Part shown: one piece after another, positions 52,450 to 61,555 of the stretch | Position numbering within the stretch: the stretch's first letter is position 1 | How the letters are laid out: every line of letters starts with the position of its first letter | NCBI RefSeq assembly: GCF_024723255.1 | Contig: NZ_JANIAC010000001.1 | Span: forward strand, 1,503,548-1,567,547 | Source: Aestuariibaculum sp. M13 | GTDB taxonomy: Bacteria > Bacteroidota > Bacteroidia > Flavobacteriales > Flavobacteriaceae | Direction: 5' to 3' | DNA: 64,000 nt | Position numbers and translations under genes: made by a program | Notes under the pieces: model-generated | Database searches by the model: none | Seen by the model: only the letters and a program-made list of their open reading frames with translations | What the model was told of the DNA's origin: nothing

Positions 52450-53091
52450 TTATTTTCGTCCAAAATCTGCAGGGATTTCACCCCAGGCTTTTGTTTCCCA
52501 TTTTACTATGGTTGTCGTGTAGTTGTTGGTCTTTAACCAGTTAAGAGCCCGGTCTACCAATTCAAAAAGATCTTTGTTTTTTTCGTTGCGCTCTAATTTG
52601 GTATTGCAGGTTTTCTTTTTAACCCAGCTTATGGCAGTCTTAGAATCGGTATAGATAATACGGTTGCTATTTTTCTTTTTTAGAAGCGCCAAACCGTGAA
52701 CAATGGCTAAAAATTCACCTATATTGTTAGTGCCTTCCTGAAAGGGACCTTGAATAAAGAGTTGTTGTTTGGTTTTGGTATCGACACCACGATATTCCAT
52801 AACACCCGGATTTCCGCTTGAAGCGGCATCAACCGAAATGGAATTGTAATTAGGTTGCCCTATTTTCTTTAATTGTTCCGGAGATAATGTGCTGCTAAAC
52901 GATTTGTTTTTTCCGATAAAATCTTTGTAATTTCCGTTTAAAGCTTTTTTGGCGGCTTCAAAGGTTTCAAATGATTTATACTGAGCACCTTCGTAATTCG
53001 TTATTTGAGCTTTGCAATCGTTCCATGTTTCAAAAACACCAGTTTTATGTCCTTTCCAAACGGTATAGTATTTCTTCTTTTTTTTAGACAT
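52450..53091 (-). CDS. Ribonuclease H1-like protein with N-terminal viroplasmin-type domain
   Basis: A 213-residue protein. Residues 1-50 form a hybrid-binding (caulimovirus viroplasmin-like) domain with YYTVWKGHKTGVFETWNDC. The RNase H domain (about 80-213) supplies Asp in VDAASSGNPG, Glu in NNIGEFLAIV and Asp in YTDSKTAI. It removes RNA from RNA-DNA hybrids. It lies between purN and the PfkB gene, all on one strand. Confidence 0.92.
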   Translation of the reverse strand: MSKKKKKYYTVWKGHKTGVFETWNDCKAQITNYEGAQYKSFETFEAAKKALNGNYKDFIGKNKSFSSTLSPEQLKKIGQPNYNSISVDAASSGNPGVMEYRGVDTKTKQQLFIQGPFQEGTNNIGEFLAIVHGLALLKKKNSNRIIYTDSKTAISWVKKKTCNTKLERNEKNKDLFELVDRALNWLKTNNYTTTIVKWETKAWGEIPADFGRK

Positions 53092-53128
53092 GGTTTATTG
53101 CGACTGTATACCTAATATATTGTAGGTG

Positions 53129-53701
53129 TTAGTTTTGCTTTGTTAATAGTTGCTCGACAACCTTAGGGAAATGTTCCATTTCTAGTTCGTGAATTTTAGC
53201 AGCAACATCTTCGGCGGTATCCTTTGCGTCTACAACACATTTAGCTTGAAAAATAATAGCGCCTTCGTCGTAATTTTCATTAACATAATGAATGGTGATT
53301 CCTGTTTCAGTTTCTTTGTTTTCAACAACGGCTTGGTGTACGTTCATGCCATACATGCCTTTACCACCAAATTTAGGTAACAGTGCCGGGTGAACATTAA
53401 TGACCTTATTAGGGTATTCATTTATTATTGCTTCAGGGAATTTCCATAAAAATCCAGCCAAGACAATTAAATCTGGTTTTGTGGCTTTCAATAGATTTAA
53501 AACGTCGTTTGTTTCTGTTAAAGCGACCTTGTTGAATGATAGCGCACTAACTTTTAATCGTTTCGCGCGATCTAGAACTTTAGCTTGCGGATTGTTTGTG
53601 AGTATTTGCACAACAGAAGCTATATCACTGTTGTTGAAATATGCAACTAAATTTTCGGCATTTGAACCACTTCCTGACGCAAAAATGACAATACGTTTCA
53701 T
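53129..53701 (-). CDS. purN: Phosphoribosylglycinamide formyltransferase
   Basis: A 190-residue folate-dependent GAR transformylase. FASGSGSNAENLV binds the phosphoribosyl group, LAGFLWKFP and NVHPALLPKFGGKGMYG contain the catalytic Asn-His, and GITIHYVNENYDEGAIIFQ the catalytic Asp. It is divergent from acpP and leads the purN-purF cluster. Confidence 0.95.
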   Translation of the reverse strand: MKRIVIFASGSGSNAENLVAYFNNSDIASVVQILTNNPQAKVLDRAKRLKVSALSFNKVALTETNDVLNLLKATKPDLIVLAGFLWKFPEAIINEYPNKVINVHPALLPKFGGKGMYGMNVHQAVVENKETETGITIHYVNENYDEGAIIFQAKCVVDAKDTAEDVAAKIHELEMEHFPKVVEQLLTKQN

Positions 53702-53849
53702 TTACAGACCTATTGATGTTATGTTTTGTTCGGCAAAAAAAAGAATAATTATTAACAATTAGCGGGTTAAATTTAAATTCTTAAAAGGAATTTAGTAAAT
53801 TAGAAACACTTTTTTAATGTTAAACGTGTGTTATAAAAATAAAGTTTTT

Positions 53850-53857
53850 TATTTTTG
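53850..53857 (+). promoter_or_regulatory. Candidate -7 element of the acpP promoter
   Basis: TATTTTTG matches TAnnTTTG and lies 31 nt before the acpP ATG. Confidence 0.5.
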
Positions 53858-53888
53858 CCAACTAATTAAAACTTAAAATTAAAAGATT

Positions 53889-54122
53889 ATGTCAGACATT
53901 GCATCAAGAGTAAAAGCGATTATCGTAGACAAATTAGGAGTTGATGAAAACGAAGTTGTAACTGAAGCAAGCTTCACTAACGATTTAGGAGCAGACTCTT
54001 TAGATACTGTAGAATTAATCATGGAGTTCGAAAAAGAATTCGACATCCAGATTCCAGACGACCAAGCAGAGAACATTGCAACTGTAGGTCAAGCTATATC
54101 ATATATCGAAGAAGCAAAATAA
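53889..54122 (+). CDS. acpP: Acyl carrier protein
   Basis: A 77-residue acidic protein with the phosphopantetheine attachment Ser in [12 protein letters not shown]. It carries growing acyl chains in fatty acid synthesis. It starts the acpP-fabF-rnc run, 12 nt before fabF, under a strong-looking promoter. Confidence 0.98.
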   Translation: MSDIASRVKAIIVDKLGVDENEVVTEASFTNDLGADSLDTVELIMEFEKEFDIQIPDDQAENIATVGQAISYIEEAK

Positions 54123-54134
54123 GCCAAGTACTTT

Positions 54135-55385
54135 ATGGAATTAAAGCGAGTTGTAGTCACAGGATTGGGCGCTTTAACACCAATTGGGAATACCAAAGAT
54201 GAATATTGGGAAGGCCTAATTAGTGGTAAAAGTGGTGCTGCGCCTATAACATATTTTGATACCGAGAAGTTTAAAACCAAGTTTGCTTGTGAGTTGAAAA
54301 ACTTTAAAGCAACAGACTTCATAGACCGTAAGCTAGCGAGTAGAATGGATAGGTTTACGCAATATGCTATGGTAGCTTCAGACGAAGCTATTGCAGATGC
54401 GAATTTAGACTTAGACAAAGTAAACAAGCTACGTGTTGGGGTAATATGGGGTGCAGGTATTGGAGGTTTGGAGACTTTCCAAGACGAGGTATTGAACTAT
54501 GCAAAAGGTGATGGTACGCCAAGATTCAATCCGTTCTTTATTCCTAAAATGATTGCAGATATTGCACCAGGAAATATATCCATTAAACATGGATTTATGG
54601 GGCCTAACTATACAACGGTTTCAGCCTGTGCTTCTTCAGCAAACGCTATGTTCGATGCGCTAAACTCTATTCGTTTAGGACATTGTGATGTAGTGGTTAC
54701 AGGAGGAAGCGAAGCAGCAGTAACAATTGCAGGAATGGGAGGTTTCAATGCTATGCATGCCTTATCTACTAGAAACGAAAGCCCAGAAACAGCTTCTCGT
54801 CCGTTTGACGGAACAAGAGACGGTTTCGTATTGGGTGAAGGTGCAGGAGCACTTGTTCTAGAAGAATATGAGCACGCAAAAGCAAGAGGTGCGAAAATTT
54901 ACGCAGAATTTATAGGTGGAGGTTTATCTTCTGATGCTTACCACATGACGGCACCACATCCAGATGGAAAAGGCGTAGTAGCCGTAATGAAAAATTGCTT
55001 AGAGAATGCAGGTTTAAATCCTGAAGACGTAGACCATATTAATACACATGGTACATCTACACCATTAGGAGATGTTGCAGAACTTAAAGCAATTTCAGAG
55101 GTGTTTGGCGATCACGCAAAACACATAAATATTAATTCAACCAAGTCAATGACCGGGCATTTATTAGGTGCTGCAGGTGCTATTGAAGCTATTTCGACTA
55201 TTTTGGCTATGGAAAACGGAATTGTTCCGCCAACCATTAACCATACAACGGTAGACGAAAACATTGATCCTGAATTAAATTTAACTTTGAATAAGGCTCA
55301 AAAGCGAGACATTAAAGTGGCTATGAGTAATACATTTGGATTTGGCGGACATAACGCTTGTGTATTATTCAAGAAATTAGACTAA
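54135..55385 (+). CDS. fabF: Beta-ketoacyl-ACP synthase II
   Basis: A 416-residue condensing enzyme of fatty acid elongation. The nucleophile Cys lies in VSACASSANAMFDA, and the two catalytic His in NTHGTSTPLGD and KSMTGHLLGAAGA. The length is standard. It is coupled to acpP. Confidence 0.97.
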   Translation: MELKRVVVTGLGALTPIGNTKDEYWEGLISGKSGAAPITYFDTEKFKTKFACELKNFKATDFIDRKLASRMDRFTQYAMVASDEAIADANLDLDKVNKLRVGVIWGAGIGGLETFQDEVLNYAKGDGTPRFNPFFIPKMIADIAPGNISIKHGFMGPNYTTVSACASSANAMFDALNSIRLGHCDVVVTGGSEAAVTIAGMGGFNAMHALSTRNESPETASRPFDGTRDGFVLGEGAGALVLEEYEHAKARGAKIYAEFIGGGLSSDAYHMTAPHPDGKGVVAVMKNCLENAGLNPEDVDHINTHGTSTPLGDVAELKAISEVFGDHAKHININSTKSMTGHLLGAAGAIEAISTILAMENGIVPPTINHTTVDENIDPELNLTLNKAQKRDIKVAMSNTFGFGGHNACVLFKKLD

Positions 55386-55392
55386 ATCCCGA

Positions 55393-56133
55393 ATGAGAAA
55401 CATTCGTAACATATTAAATTCCCGTTTTAAACGCAACGGGAATTTTTTTATGCAAATACATAAGATTCTTGGGTTTAAACCTAAAGAATTAAAATACTTC
55501 AAAAAGGCATTTACACACCGCTCGATGAATATTAAAGACAGCAAAGGAAACGCTGTTAATTATGAACGATTGGAGTTTTTAGGAGATGCCATGTTAAGTG
55601 CTGTTATTGCTTCCCATCTTTATTTAGAAGTGCCAAGTGGAGACGAAGGCTACTTGACAAAAATGCGCTCTAAAGTAGTTAGTAGAGAGCATCTTAACGA
55701 ACTGGGGAAGGAGTTGAAACTGATTAATTTGGTTGAAAGCAAAATTCCACCGGGTCAGTTTGGAGAAAATATTCACGGAAATTTATTCGAAGCCTTAGTT
55801 GGTGCTATTTTTTTAGATCGCGGTTACGAATACTGTGAAAAATTTATCTACAATCGCATTATTATTCCTTATGTAGATATTGAACGTCTGGAAGGTAAAG
55901 TTATTAGTTATAAAAGTTTACTTATCGAATGGTGTCAAAAGGAGAAGAAAACATTCAACTATAATGTTTACGACGATACCGGTATAGATGAAGTAAAACA
56001 CTTCTCGGTTAAGCTCTCAATAGACAATAAAGTCGTGGCTAAAGCCAGGGCTACATCAAAGAAAAAAGCAGAGGAAAAAGCATCAAAGCGAGCGTTTTTT
56101 GTATTTCAGAATAAAATATCAAAAATGCTGTAA
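55393..56133 (+). CDS. rnc: Ribonuclease III
   Basis: A 246-residue endonuclease for double-stranded RNA. ERLEFLGDAMLSAV is the signature in the catalytic domain, GNLFEALVGAIFLDRG the second catalytic site, and the C-terminal dsRNA-binding domain is about 175-245. I keep the start at 55393 because an extension of this type before KILGFKP is usual in flavobacterial RNase III. The next in-frame ATG, 55450, is just after a terminator-like hairpin. It lies 7 nt after fabF. Confidence 0.93.
   Translation: MRNIRNILNSRFKRNGNFFMQIHKILGFKPKELKYFKKAFTHRSMNIKDSKGNAVNYERLEFLGDAMLSAVIASHLYLEVPSGDEGYLTKMRSKVVSREHLNELGKELKLINLVESKIPPGQFGENIHGNLFEALVGAIFLDRGYEYCEKFIYNRIIIPYVDIERLEGKVISYKSLLIEWCQKEKKTFNYNVYDDTGIDEVKHFSVKLSIDNKVVAKARATSKKKAEEKASKRAFFVFQNKISKML
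55416..55449 (+). terminator. Terminator-like hairpin within the first codons of rnc
   Basis: AAATTCCCGTT (55416-55426) and AACGGGAATTT (55435-55445) make an 11-bp stem with an 8-nt loop and a run of seven T (55443-55449). The structure is that of an intrinsic terminator 31 nt after the fabF stop, yet it also encodes about rnc residues 8-19. It may terminate most acpP-fabF transcripts and hold rnc low. Confidence 0.65.
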
Positions 56134-56252
56134 AACTTATCAAACAAAGCTATTAACTACAACGTTTTAGTTAAAATTCTTCTAAATATTAATATAAAGT
56201 TATAACAGTTGAATGTTATTAAGTATTATATTTACAACGTTTAATATAAGTT

Positions 56253-56735
56253 ATGGCTATTCACAAACTTATTCTGGATGATGTTTTTGAAGAAGTATCA
56301 CATACTTTAATTGCGATTCATTGTTCTATTGACGATTACCGTTTAGCTTATCTTTTAAACAAACATTTAGGAATTAGTCTGGCTCGAAAAGATGCAGATA
56401 TTGATGTTAATATAGATCAGTCAGCCTATTCTGTATTTGAATGGAAAGATGAAAGACAGTTAACCACATGGAATTTGGTTTCCAATGCATGTAAAACTGA
56501 AATACATCAACCAGACATGGGTAAATCGTTGTTCGATTTACAGGAAAAGATAACAAGATTATCCTATTTAATACCGGAACACAAGGCAGTTAATTATTTT
56601 TTAAAAATAGATAACGAGTTTAGTACCAATAAAGAAAAATATATACTGCAAAGTATAAAGAGTATTCCTAAAGTAGCAACAGCCTTTAGTGTTGATATTA
56701 ATAAATTGAAGTCAAAAGAAAATTTAATTTTTTAG
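56253..56735 (+). CDS. IPExxxVDY family protein
   Basis: A 160-residue cytoplasmic protein conserved between rnc and pyk in Bacteroidota. The C-terminal family motif is degenerate here: IPKVATAFSVDINKL. Function is unknown. It is 3 nt before pyk and probably cotranscribed with it. Confidence 0.8.
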   Translation: MAIHKLILDDVFEEVSHTLIAIHCSIDDYRLAYLLNKHLGISLARKDADIDVNIDQSAYSVFEWKDERQLTTWNLVSNACKTEIHQPDMGKSLFDLQEKITRLSYLIPEHKAVNYFLKIDNEFSTNKEKYILQSIKSIPKVATAFSVDINKLKSKENLIF

Positions 56736-56738
56736 CTA

Positions 56739-58172
56739 ATGCCATTAAATAAAAAAACCAAAATAGTAGCAACCTTAGGTCCTGCTACAAGTACAAAAGA
56801 AGTTCTAAAAGGAATGCTTGAAGAAGGCGCAAATGTTTTTAGAATTAACTTTTCTCATGCCGATTATAATGATGTTGCCGAGCGCATAAGAATGATACGT
56901 GAACTGAATGATGAATTTGGTTTTTCTGCGGCGATTTTAGCCGATTTACAAGGTCCTAAACTTCGTGTTGGGGTCATGAAGGAAGAGGTTGTTGTTAATC
57001 CGGGTGATGAAATTGTTTTTGCTACAGGAGAACGTTTCGAAGGAACTAAGGAGCGTGTTTACATGACCTATGAAAGATTTCCTCAGGATGCAAAACCAGG
57101 GGAGCGTATTCTTTTAGATGACGGTAAATTAATCTTTGAAGTTGTTTCAACAGATGGAGATTCTGAAGTTAAAGCAAAAGTAATTCAGGGAGGTCCTTTA
57201 AAATCTAAAAAGGGTGTTAACCTTCCAAATACAAATATTTCTCAGCCGGCGTTAACGGAAAAAGATATTGAAGATGCGATTTTCGCAATTAGTCAAGATG
57301 TTGACTGGATTGCATTATCATTTGTTCGTCATGCTGAAGATTTACAGCAATTACGAGATTTAATCGAAAAGCACAGCGAGCATAAAATTCCGATTGTAGC
57401 AAAAATAGAAAAACCTGAAGCTGTTAAAAATATAGATGCTATTGTTGCTAACTGTGATGGTTTAATGGTTGCTCGTGGAGATCTTGGGGTAGAAGTGCCT
57501 GCAGAAGAAGTGCCGTTAATTCAAAAGCAATTGGTATTACGTGCTAAAAAAGCTAGAATCCCTGTAATCATTGCAACTCAGATGATGGAAACCATGATTA
57601 GTAGTTTGACGCCAACTCGTGCTGAAGTAAACGACGTTGCAAACTCGGTTATGGATGGTGCCGATGCAGTGATGCTTTCAGGAGAAACTTCTGTTGGTCA
57701 GTATCCGGTACAGGTAATTAGACAAATGGCGAATATTCTTAAAAACGTTGAAGATTCACCATTAATTCAAGTGCCTCAATTACCTCCTCATGTACGCACA
57801 AAACGTTTCATTACTAAATCGATTTGTTATCATGCAGCATTAATGGCAAACGAGATTGATGCGAAAGCGATTTCTACTTTAACGAATAGTGGATATACAG
57901 CATTTCAGATTTCAGCTTGGAGACCATCTTGTCATATTTTAGTATTTACACCAAACAAACGCATCTTAACGCAGTTAAGTTTATTATGGGGAGTTAAGGC
58001 GTTTTATTATGATAGATTTGTGTCTACAGATGAAACTGTGGGTGATATTAACAGAATGGCTAGAGATCAAGGGTTCGTTAAGAAAGGAGATATGGTCGTG
58101 AGTTTAGCGTCTATGCCAATCGCCGAAAAAGGTATGGTAAATACACTTCGAGTAAGAGAGATTACTAAGTAA
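56739..58172 (+). CDS. pyk: Pyruvate kinase
   Basis: A 477-residue glycolytic enzyme making pyruvate and ATP. KIVATLGPATS starts the barrel; IVAKIEKPEAVKNID contains the catalytic Lys and the metal Glu; ARGDLGVEVP and TQMMETMI follow. The B domain is about 70-170 and the C-terminal regulatory domain about 345-477. Confidence 0.97.
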   Translation: MPLNKKTKIVATLGPATSTKEVLKGMLEEGANVFRINFSHADYNDVAERIRMIRELNDEFGFSAAILADLQGPKLRVGVMKEEVVVNPGDEIVFATGERFEGTKERVYMTYERFPQDAKPGERILLDDGKLIFEVVSTDGDSEVKAKVIQGGPLKSKKGVNLPNTNISQPALTEKDIEDAIFAISQDVDWIALSFVRHAEDLQQLRDLIEKHSEHKIPIVAKIEKPEAVKNIDAIVANCDGLMVARGDLGVEVPAEEVPLIQKQLVLRAKKARIPVIIATQMMETMISSLTPTRAEVNDVANSVMDGADAVMLSGETSVGQYPVQVIRQMANILKNVEDSPLIQVPQLPPHVRTKRFITKSICYHAALMANEIDAKAISTLTNSGYTAFQISAWRPSCHILVFTPNKRILTQLSLLWGVKAFYYDRFVSTDETVGDINRMARDQGFVKKGDMVVSLASMPIAEKGMVNTLRVREITK

Positions 58173-58198
58173 AAGTCCTAGAATAGAATATATAATTT

Positions 58199-58231
58199 AA
58201 AGCCACTTAAGAATTTAAGTGGCTTTTTTTT
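58199..58231. terminator. Bidirectional intrinsic terminator between pyk and dinB
   Basis: AAAGCCACTTAA and TTAAGTGGCTTT form a perfect 12-bp stem with a 4-nt loop and a T run. It can end both convergent genes. Confidence 0.9.
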
Positions 58232-58235
58232 AAGA

Positions 58236-59333
58236 TTAAAATCCAAATTTTAACTGCACACTTACGCTTTTTTGTTCCGGTTCTTTTTTTGTTTCGGTGT
58301 TTAAATTGGATAAGGAAATACCTAATAAGCGTACCGAATTTTTTAGTTTTTCCTGATAGAGTAAATCCTTTGCGGTATCTAGAATGAGGTGTTTGTCGGA
58401 AACAAAATAAGGCAACGTTTTACTTCTGGTTTGAAGAGAGAAATCACTGTATTTTATTTTTAGGGTTACTGTTTTTCCTGAAACATGACTTTTTGTAAGG
58501 CGTCGTGAAACTTCATCGGCGATGTGTTCCAGTTTTTCTAACATAAATATTTCGCTAGATAGATTTTCACTAAAGGTACGTTCGGCTGCTAAACTTTTTC
58601 TAATGCGATTTGGTTTTACTTCGCTGGTATGAATACCTCGAACCACATAGTAATGATAGGAACCGGATTTCCCGAAGTGTTCTTCCAAATATTCAATAGA
58701 TTTTTGTTTTAAATCCATTCCTGTGAAAATACCTAACTGATACATTTTTTCAGCAGTAACTTTGCCAACACCATAAAATTTTCGAATATCGAGTTGTTCT
58801 AAAAATTCAATAACTTCTTCCGGATTTACGGTTTTTTGTCCGTTGGGCTTGTTATAATCGCTGGCTACTTTCGCTACAAATTTATTAATGGAAATACCTG
58901 CAGAAGCTGTCAATCCGATTTCATTAAAAATACGTTCGCGAATTTCTTTGGCAATTAGTGAGGCACTTGGGTTGCCTTTTTTGTTATGGGTAACATCTAA
59001 GTAAGCTTCGTCTAAAGACAAGGGTTCCACGAGGTCGGTATACTCCAAGAAAATCTTTCTAATCTTCTTTGAGATTTCAGTATAACGTTCAAAATTATGA
59101 CGCACAAAAATCAAATCCGGACACAATTTAGCCGCCAATGTTCCAGACATGGCACTTTTCACGCCAAATTTTCTAGCCTCATAACTAGCCGCACTAATAA
59201 CACCGCGTTTACCACCACCGCCAACTGCAATGGGTTTCCCTTTAAGCTCGGGATTGTCCATTTGCTCTACAGACGCATAAAAAGCATCCATATCCACATG
59301 AATAATTTTTCTTATGTTAGTGGTCGGTAGCAT
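58236..59333 (-). CDS. dinB: DNA polymerase IV
   Basis: A 365-residue Y-family translesion polymerase. HVDMDAFYASVEQ and SLDEAYLDVT provide the metal-binding carboxylates; SAGISINKFVAKVASDYNKP and FYGVGKVTAEKM are typical; the little-finger domain is about 235-345. The C-terminus EQKSVSVQLKFGF may contain a beta-clamp-binding motif (QLKFGF). Confidence 0.95.
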   Translation of the reverse strand: MLPTTNIRKIIHVDMDAFYASVEQMDNPELKGKPIAVGGGGKRGVISAASYEARKFGVKSAMSGTLAAKLCPDLIFVRHNFERYTEISKKIRKIFLEYTDLVEPLSLDEAYLDVTHNKKGNPSASLIAKEIRERIFNEIGLTASAGISINKFVAKVASDYNKPNGQKTVNPEEVIEFLEQLDIRKFYGVGKVTAEKMYQLGIFTGMDLKQKSIEYLEEHFGKSGSYHYYVVRGIHTSEVKPNRIRKSLAAERTFSENLSSEIFMLEKLEHIADEVSRRLTKSHVSGKTVTLKIKYSDFSLQTRSKTLPYFVSDKHLILDTAKDLLYQEKLKNSVRLLGISLSNLNTETKKEPEQKSVSVQLKFGF

Positions 59334-59389
59334 ATTGTAAATTTATAATATCTTTATCAAAGCAAACGATTTTCATTAAAAACAATAAT

Positions 59390-60058
59390 TTGAAAACAGC
59401 AATTATTTTAGGGGCCACTGGATTGGTTGGAGGACTGGTTTTACAGCTGCTTTTAGAAGATGACAGGTATAAAAAAGTTATTGTTTTTAGCCGACGAGCC
59501 TGCGGGGTAAAACACGCTAAGTTGGAGGAACATTTTGTTGATTTATTTAATCTTGAATCGAGTTCTAATCAATTTAAAGCCGATGTGGTGTTTTGTTGTG
59601 TTGGGACTACGAAGGCCAAAACGCCAGATCAGGATATTTACACTAAGATAGATTATGGTATTCCGGTTATGGCAGCGCAAATGTGTAAGCGCAATAACAT
59701 CAATACGTTTGTTGTGGTGTCGGCTTTAGGAGCCAATGTAAATAGCTCGGTGTTTTATTCCAGATTAAAAGGAGACATGGAGCATGATGTGTTGGATCAA
59801 AAGGTTGAAAATACCTTTTTGTTGCAACCGTCATTAATTGCGGGAAACCGAGAAGAAAAGCGTTTGGGTGAGTCATTAGCAAAATGGCTTATGCGAGTGA
59901 TAGATCCTTTGTTGGTTGGTAAATTGAAAAAGTACCAATCTATAAAACCTGAGACAATCGCTCGGGCGATGGTATGGCTGGATAATAATGTTTATAATGA
60001 AAAGCGTATTCCTTCAGATAAAATTAAAAGCATAGCTAATCTAAATGATAGAAATTGA
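59390..60058 (+). CDS. NAD(P)-binding Rossmann oxidoreductase, TIP30/HTATIP2-like
   Basis: A 222-residue short-chain type protein starting at TTG (MKTAIILGATGLVGGLV); the nucleotide-binding G-x-T-G-x-x-G is right at the start, so no upstream start is needed. FVVVSALGANVNSSVFYSRLKGDME in part shows the Ser and Tyr-x-x-x-Lys of the active site (YSRLKGDME). Substrate unknown. Its 3' end overlaps the CYTH gene by 14 nt. Confidence 0.85.
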   Translation: MKTAIILGATGLVGGLVLQLLLEDDRYKKVIVFSRRACGVKHAKLEEHFVDLFNLESSSNQFKADVVFCCVGTTKAKTPDQDIYTKIDYGIPVMAAQMCKRNNINTFVVVSALGANVNSSVFYSRLKGDMEHDVLDQKVENTFLLQPSLIAGNREEKRLGESLAKWLMRVIDPLLVGKLKKYQSIKPETIARAMVWLDNNVYNEKRIPSDKIKSIANLNDRN

Positions 60059-60515
60059 ACGTAAATTTTTAGTAAAGTCTACAGCTTTTAAAGCTGAAGC
60101 GTATAAGCAAACGAGAATAATTCAAGGATTTTTAAATACCGACAAGGCCAGAACGGTTCGTGTACGTTTAAAGGGGGAACAAGGATTCATCACGGTGAAA
60201 GGTCCCTCGTCAAGCGATGGTCTGGAACGTTTTGAATGGGAAAGGGAAATTGCTAAAAATGAAGCAGAGGCCCTTTTAAAAATTTGCGAGGAAGGCGTTA
60301 TCGATAAAACGCGTTATGAAGTAAAAGCCGGAAAGCATACGTTTGAAATCGATGAGTTTTACGGCGATAATGAAGGGCTTATTGTAGCCGAAGTAGAATT
60401 AGTAACTAAAGAAGATCAATTTATAAAACCCGAGTGGCTTGGAACAGAAGTCACCGGTGATGTAAAATATTATAATTCACAACTAAGTAAACACGCATTT
60501 AAACTATGGAAATAA
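60045..60515 (+). CDS. CYTH domain protein (triphosphate tunnel metalloenzyme)
   Basis: A 156-residue protein beginning MIEIERKFLV, the E-x-E-x-K signature of CYTH enzymes, followed by RVRLKGEQGFITVKGP and FEWEREI. Bacterial relatives are inorganic triphosphatases or class IV adenylate cyclases; triphosphatase is more likely. It overlaps both neighbours (14 and 10 nt), so the three genes are coupled. Confidence 0.9.
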   Translation: MIEIERKFLVKSTAFKAEAYKQTRIIQGFLNTDKARTVRVRLKGEQGFITVKGPSSSDGLERFEWEREIAKNEAEALLKICEEGVIDKTRYEVKAGKHTFEIDEFYGDNEGLIVAEVELVTKEDQFIKPEWLGTEVTGDVKYYNSQLSKHAFKLWK

Positions 60516-61042
60516 TAAAAAGAACAGCATCGGTTTTTGTATTGCTATTGGCTTTTGTTGCCTGTAAAAATGAGTCCAAAGAGACGGAAGTCATTTCTGA
60601 GTCTATTGAAGACGTAAAGGATACGATAGAAGTTGTAAAAAAACCTGTGGTTAAAACTATGCAACAAATTAAGGAAGAACTTGCCGTTAAAGGGTTTAAA
60701 ACTTTTGATTATGTTGATGAAAAAACACAGGATACCATTTTAATGCAGCAGTACTTTATGGCCTTCTTAAAAAGCGGACCAATACGTTCGCAAAACGAAG
60801 AAGAAGCCGAATTACTGCAGGAAGCACACCTTAATCATTTAGGTAAAATGTATGAGTTAGGGTATGCAGATATTTCAGGACCTTTTGGAGATGATGGTGA
60901 TATTCGAGGTATTACCATATATAATGTACCTACACAAAAAATGGCCGATAGTTTAGCCAATGCGGACCCAATGGTAAAAGCCGGACGCTTAATTATTGAA
61001 ATCCATCCGTGGTGGGCTGCTAAAGGATTCTCGTTAAGATAA
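60506..61042 (+). CDS. Lipoprotein with YciI-like domain
   Basis: A 178-residue lipoprotein (lipobox AFVAC). An acidic linker (25-60) leads to a YciI-like ferredoxin-fold domain (about 75-175) with HLNHLGKMYELGYADISGPF, DGDIRGI and ADPMVKAGRLIIEIHPWW, including the His-Asp pair of the family. Function unknown. It overlaps the CYTH gene by 10 nt. Confidence 0.8.
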   Translation: MEIIKRTASVFVLLLAFVACKNESKETEVISESIEDVKDTIEVVKKPVVKTMQQIKEELAVKGFKTFDYVDEKTQDTILMQQYFMAFLKSGPIRSQNEEEAELLQEAHLNHLGKMYELGYADISGPFGDDGDIRGITIYNVPTQKMADSLANADPMVKAGRLIIEIHPWWAAKGFSLR

Positions 61043-61045
61043 TAT

Positions 61046-61504
61046 CTATTTTACAACGGTAATAAGATAATTGTTGTTGTAATCTTCTATAGTAACTGTA
61101 TTACCATTGTAAGTAGCTGAGTTGGGAGTTGCTATTTTAATTCCGCAAGCGCCTTCCTTAAATGATACATTTAAATTTAAAATGTCGGTTTCTGTTTCAG
61201 ATAAGTTGATTTTATATTCTCTTTCCATATCGGTGCCGTAAAGCGGAATATTTATAAGATTTTTGAAATTTTCAAAGTTTTGATTTACAACATTTTTATA
61301 TAAATCATTATTAAATTCTATTGTAATATTATTAGAGATATAAGTTTCTTTTTCAATTAAATTATCACCAGTTAAATTTGTTATTTTCAATAATATAGAT
61401 GGAGGTACAATAGTTATCGAGGAACAGTCAATTCCGTTTTCATCAGAATCTGAATTACAAGATAATAAAATAAAAAGACCAAGGAATAAGCTGAAAATTT
61501 TCAT
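61046..61504 (-). CDS. Small hypothetical lipoprotein
   Basis: A 152-residue lipoprotein (lipobox ILLSC, then an acidic NSDSDENG stretch). The rest looks like beta-rich sequence without a family I recognise. Its A+T content looks higher than that of its neighbours. It is convergent with the YciI-like gene and 51 nt downstream of the asparaginase-like gene on the same strand. Confidence 0.7.
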   Translation of the reverse strand: MKIFSLFLGLFILLSCNSDSDENGIDCSSITIVPPSILLKITNLTGDNLIEKETYISNNITIEFNNDLYKNVVNQNFENFKNLINIPLYGTDMEREYKINLSETETDILNLNVSFKEGACGIKIATPNSATYNGNTVTIEDYNNNYLITVVK

Positions 61505-61555
61505 AGTAGTTATATCATTTAAAGATGAGATACAGAAAGTAAGAAAAGGTTGCGT

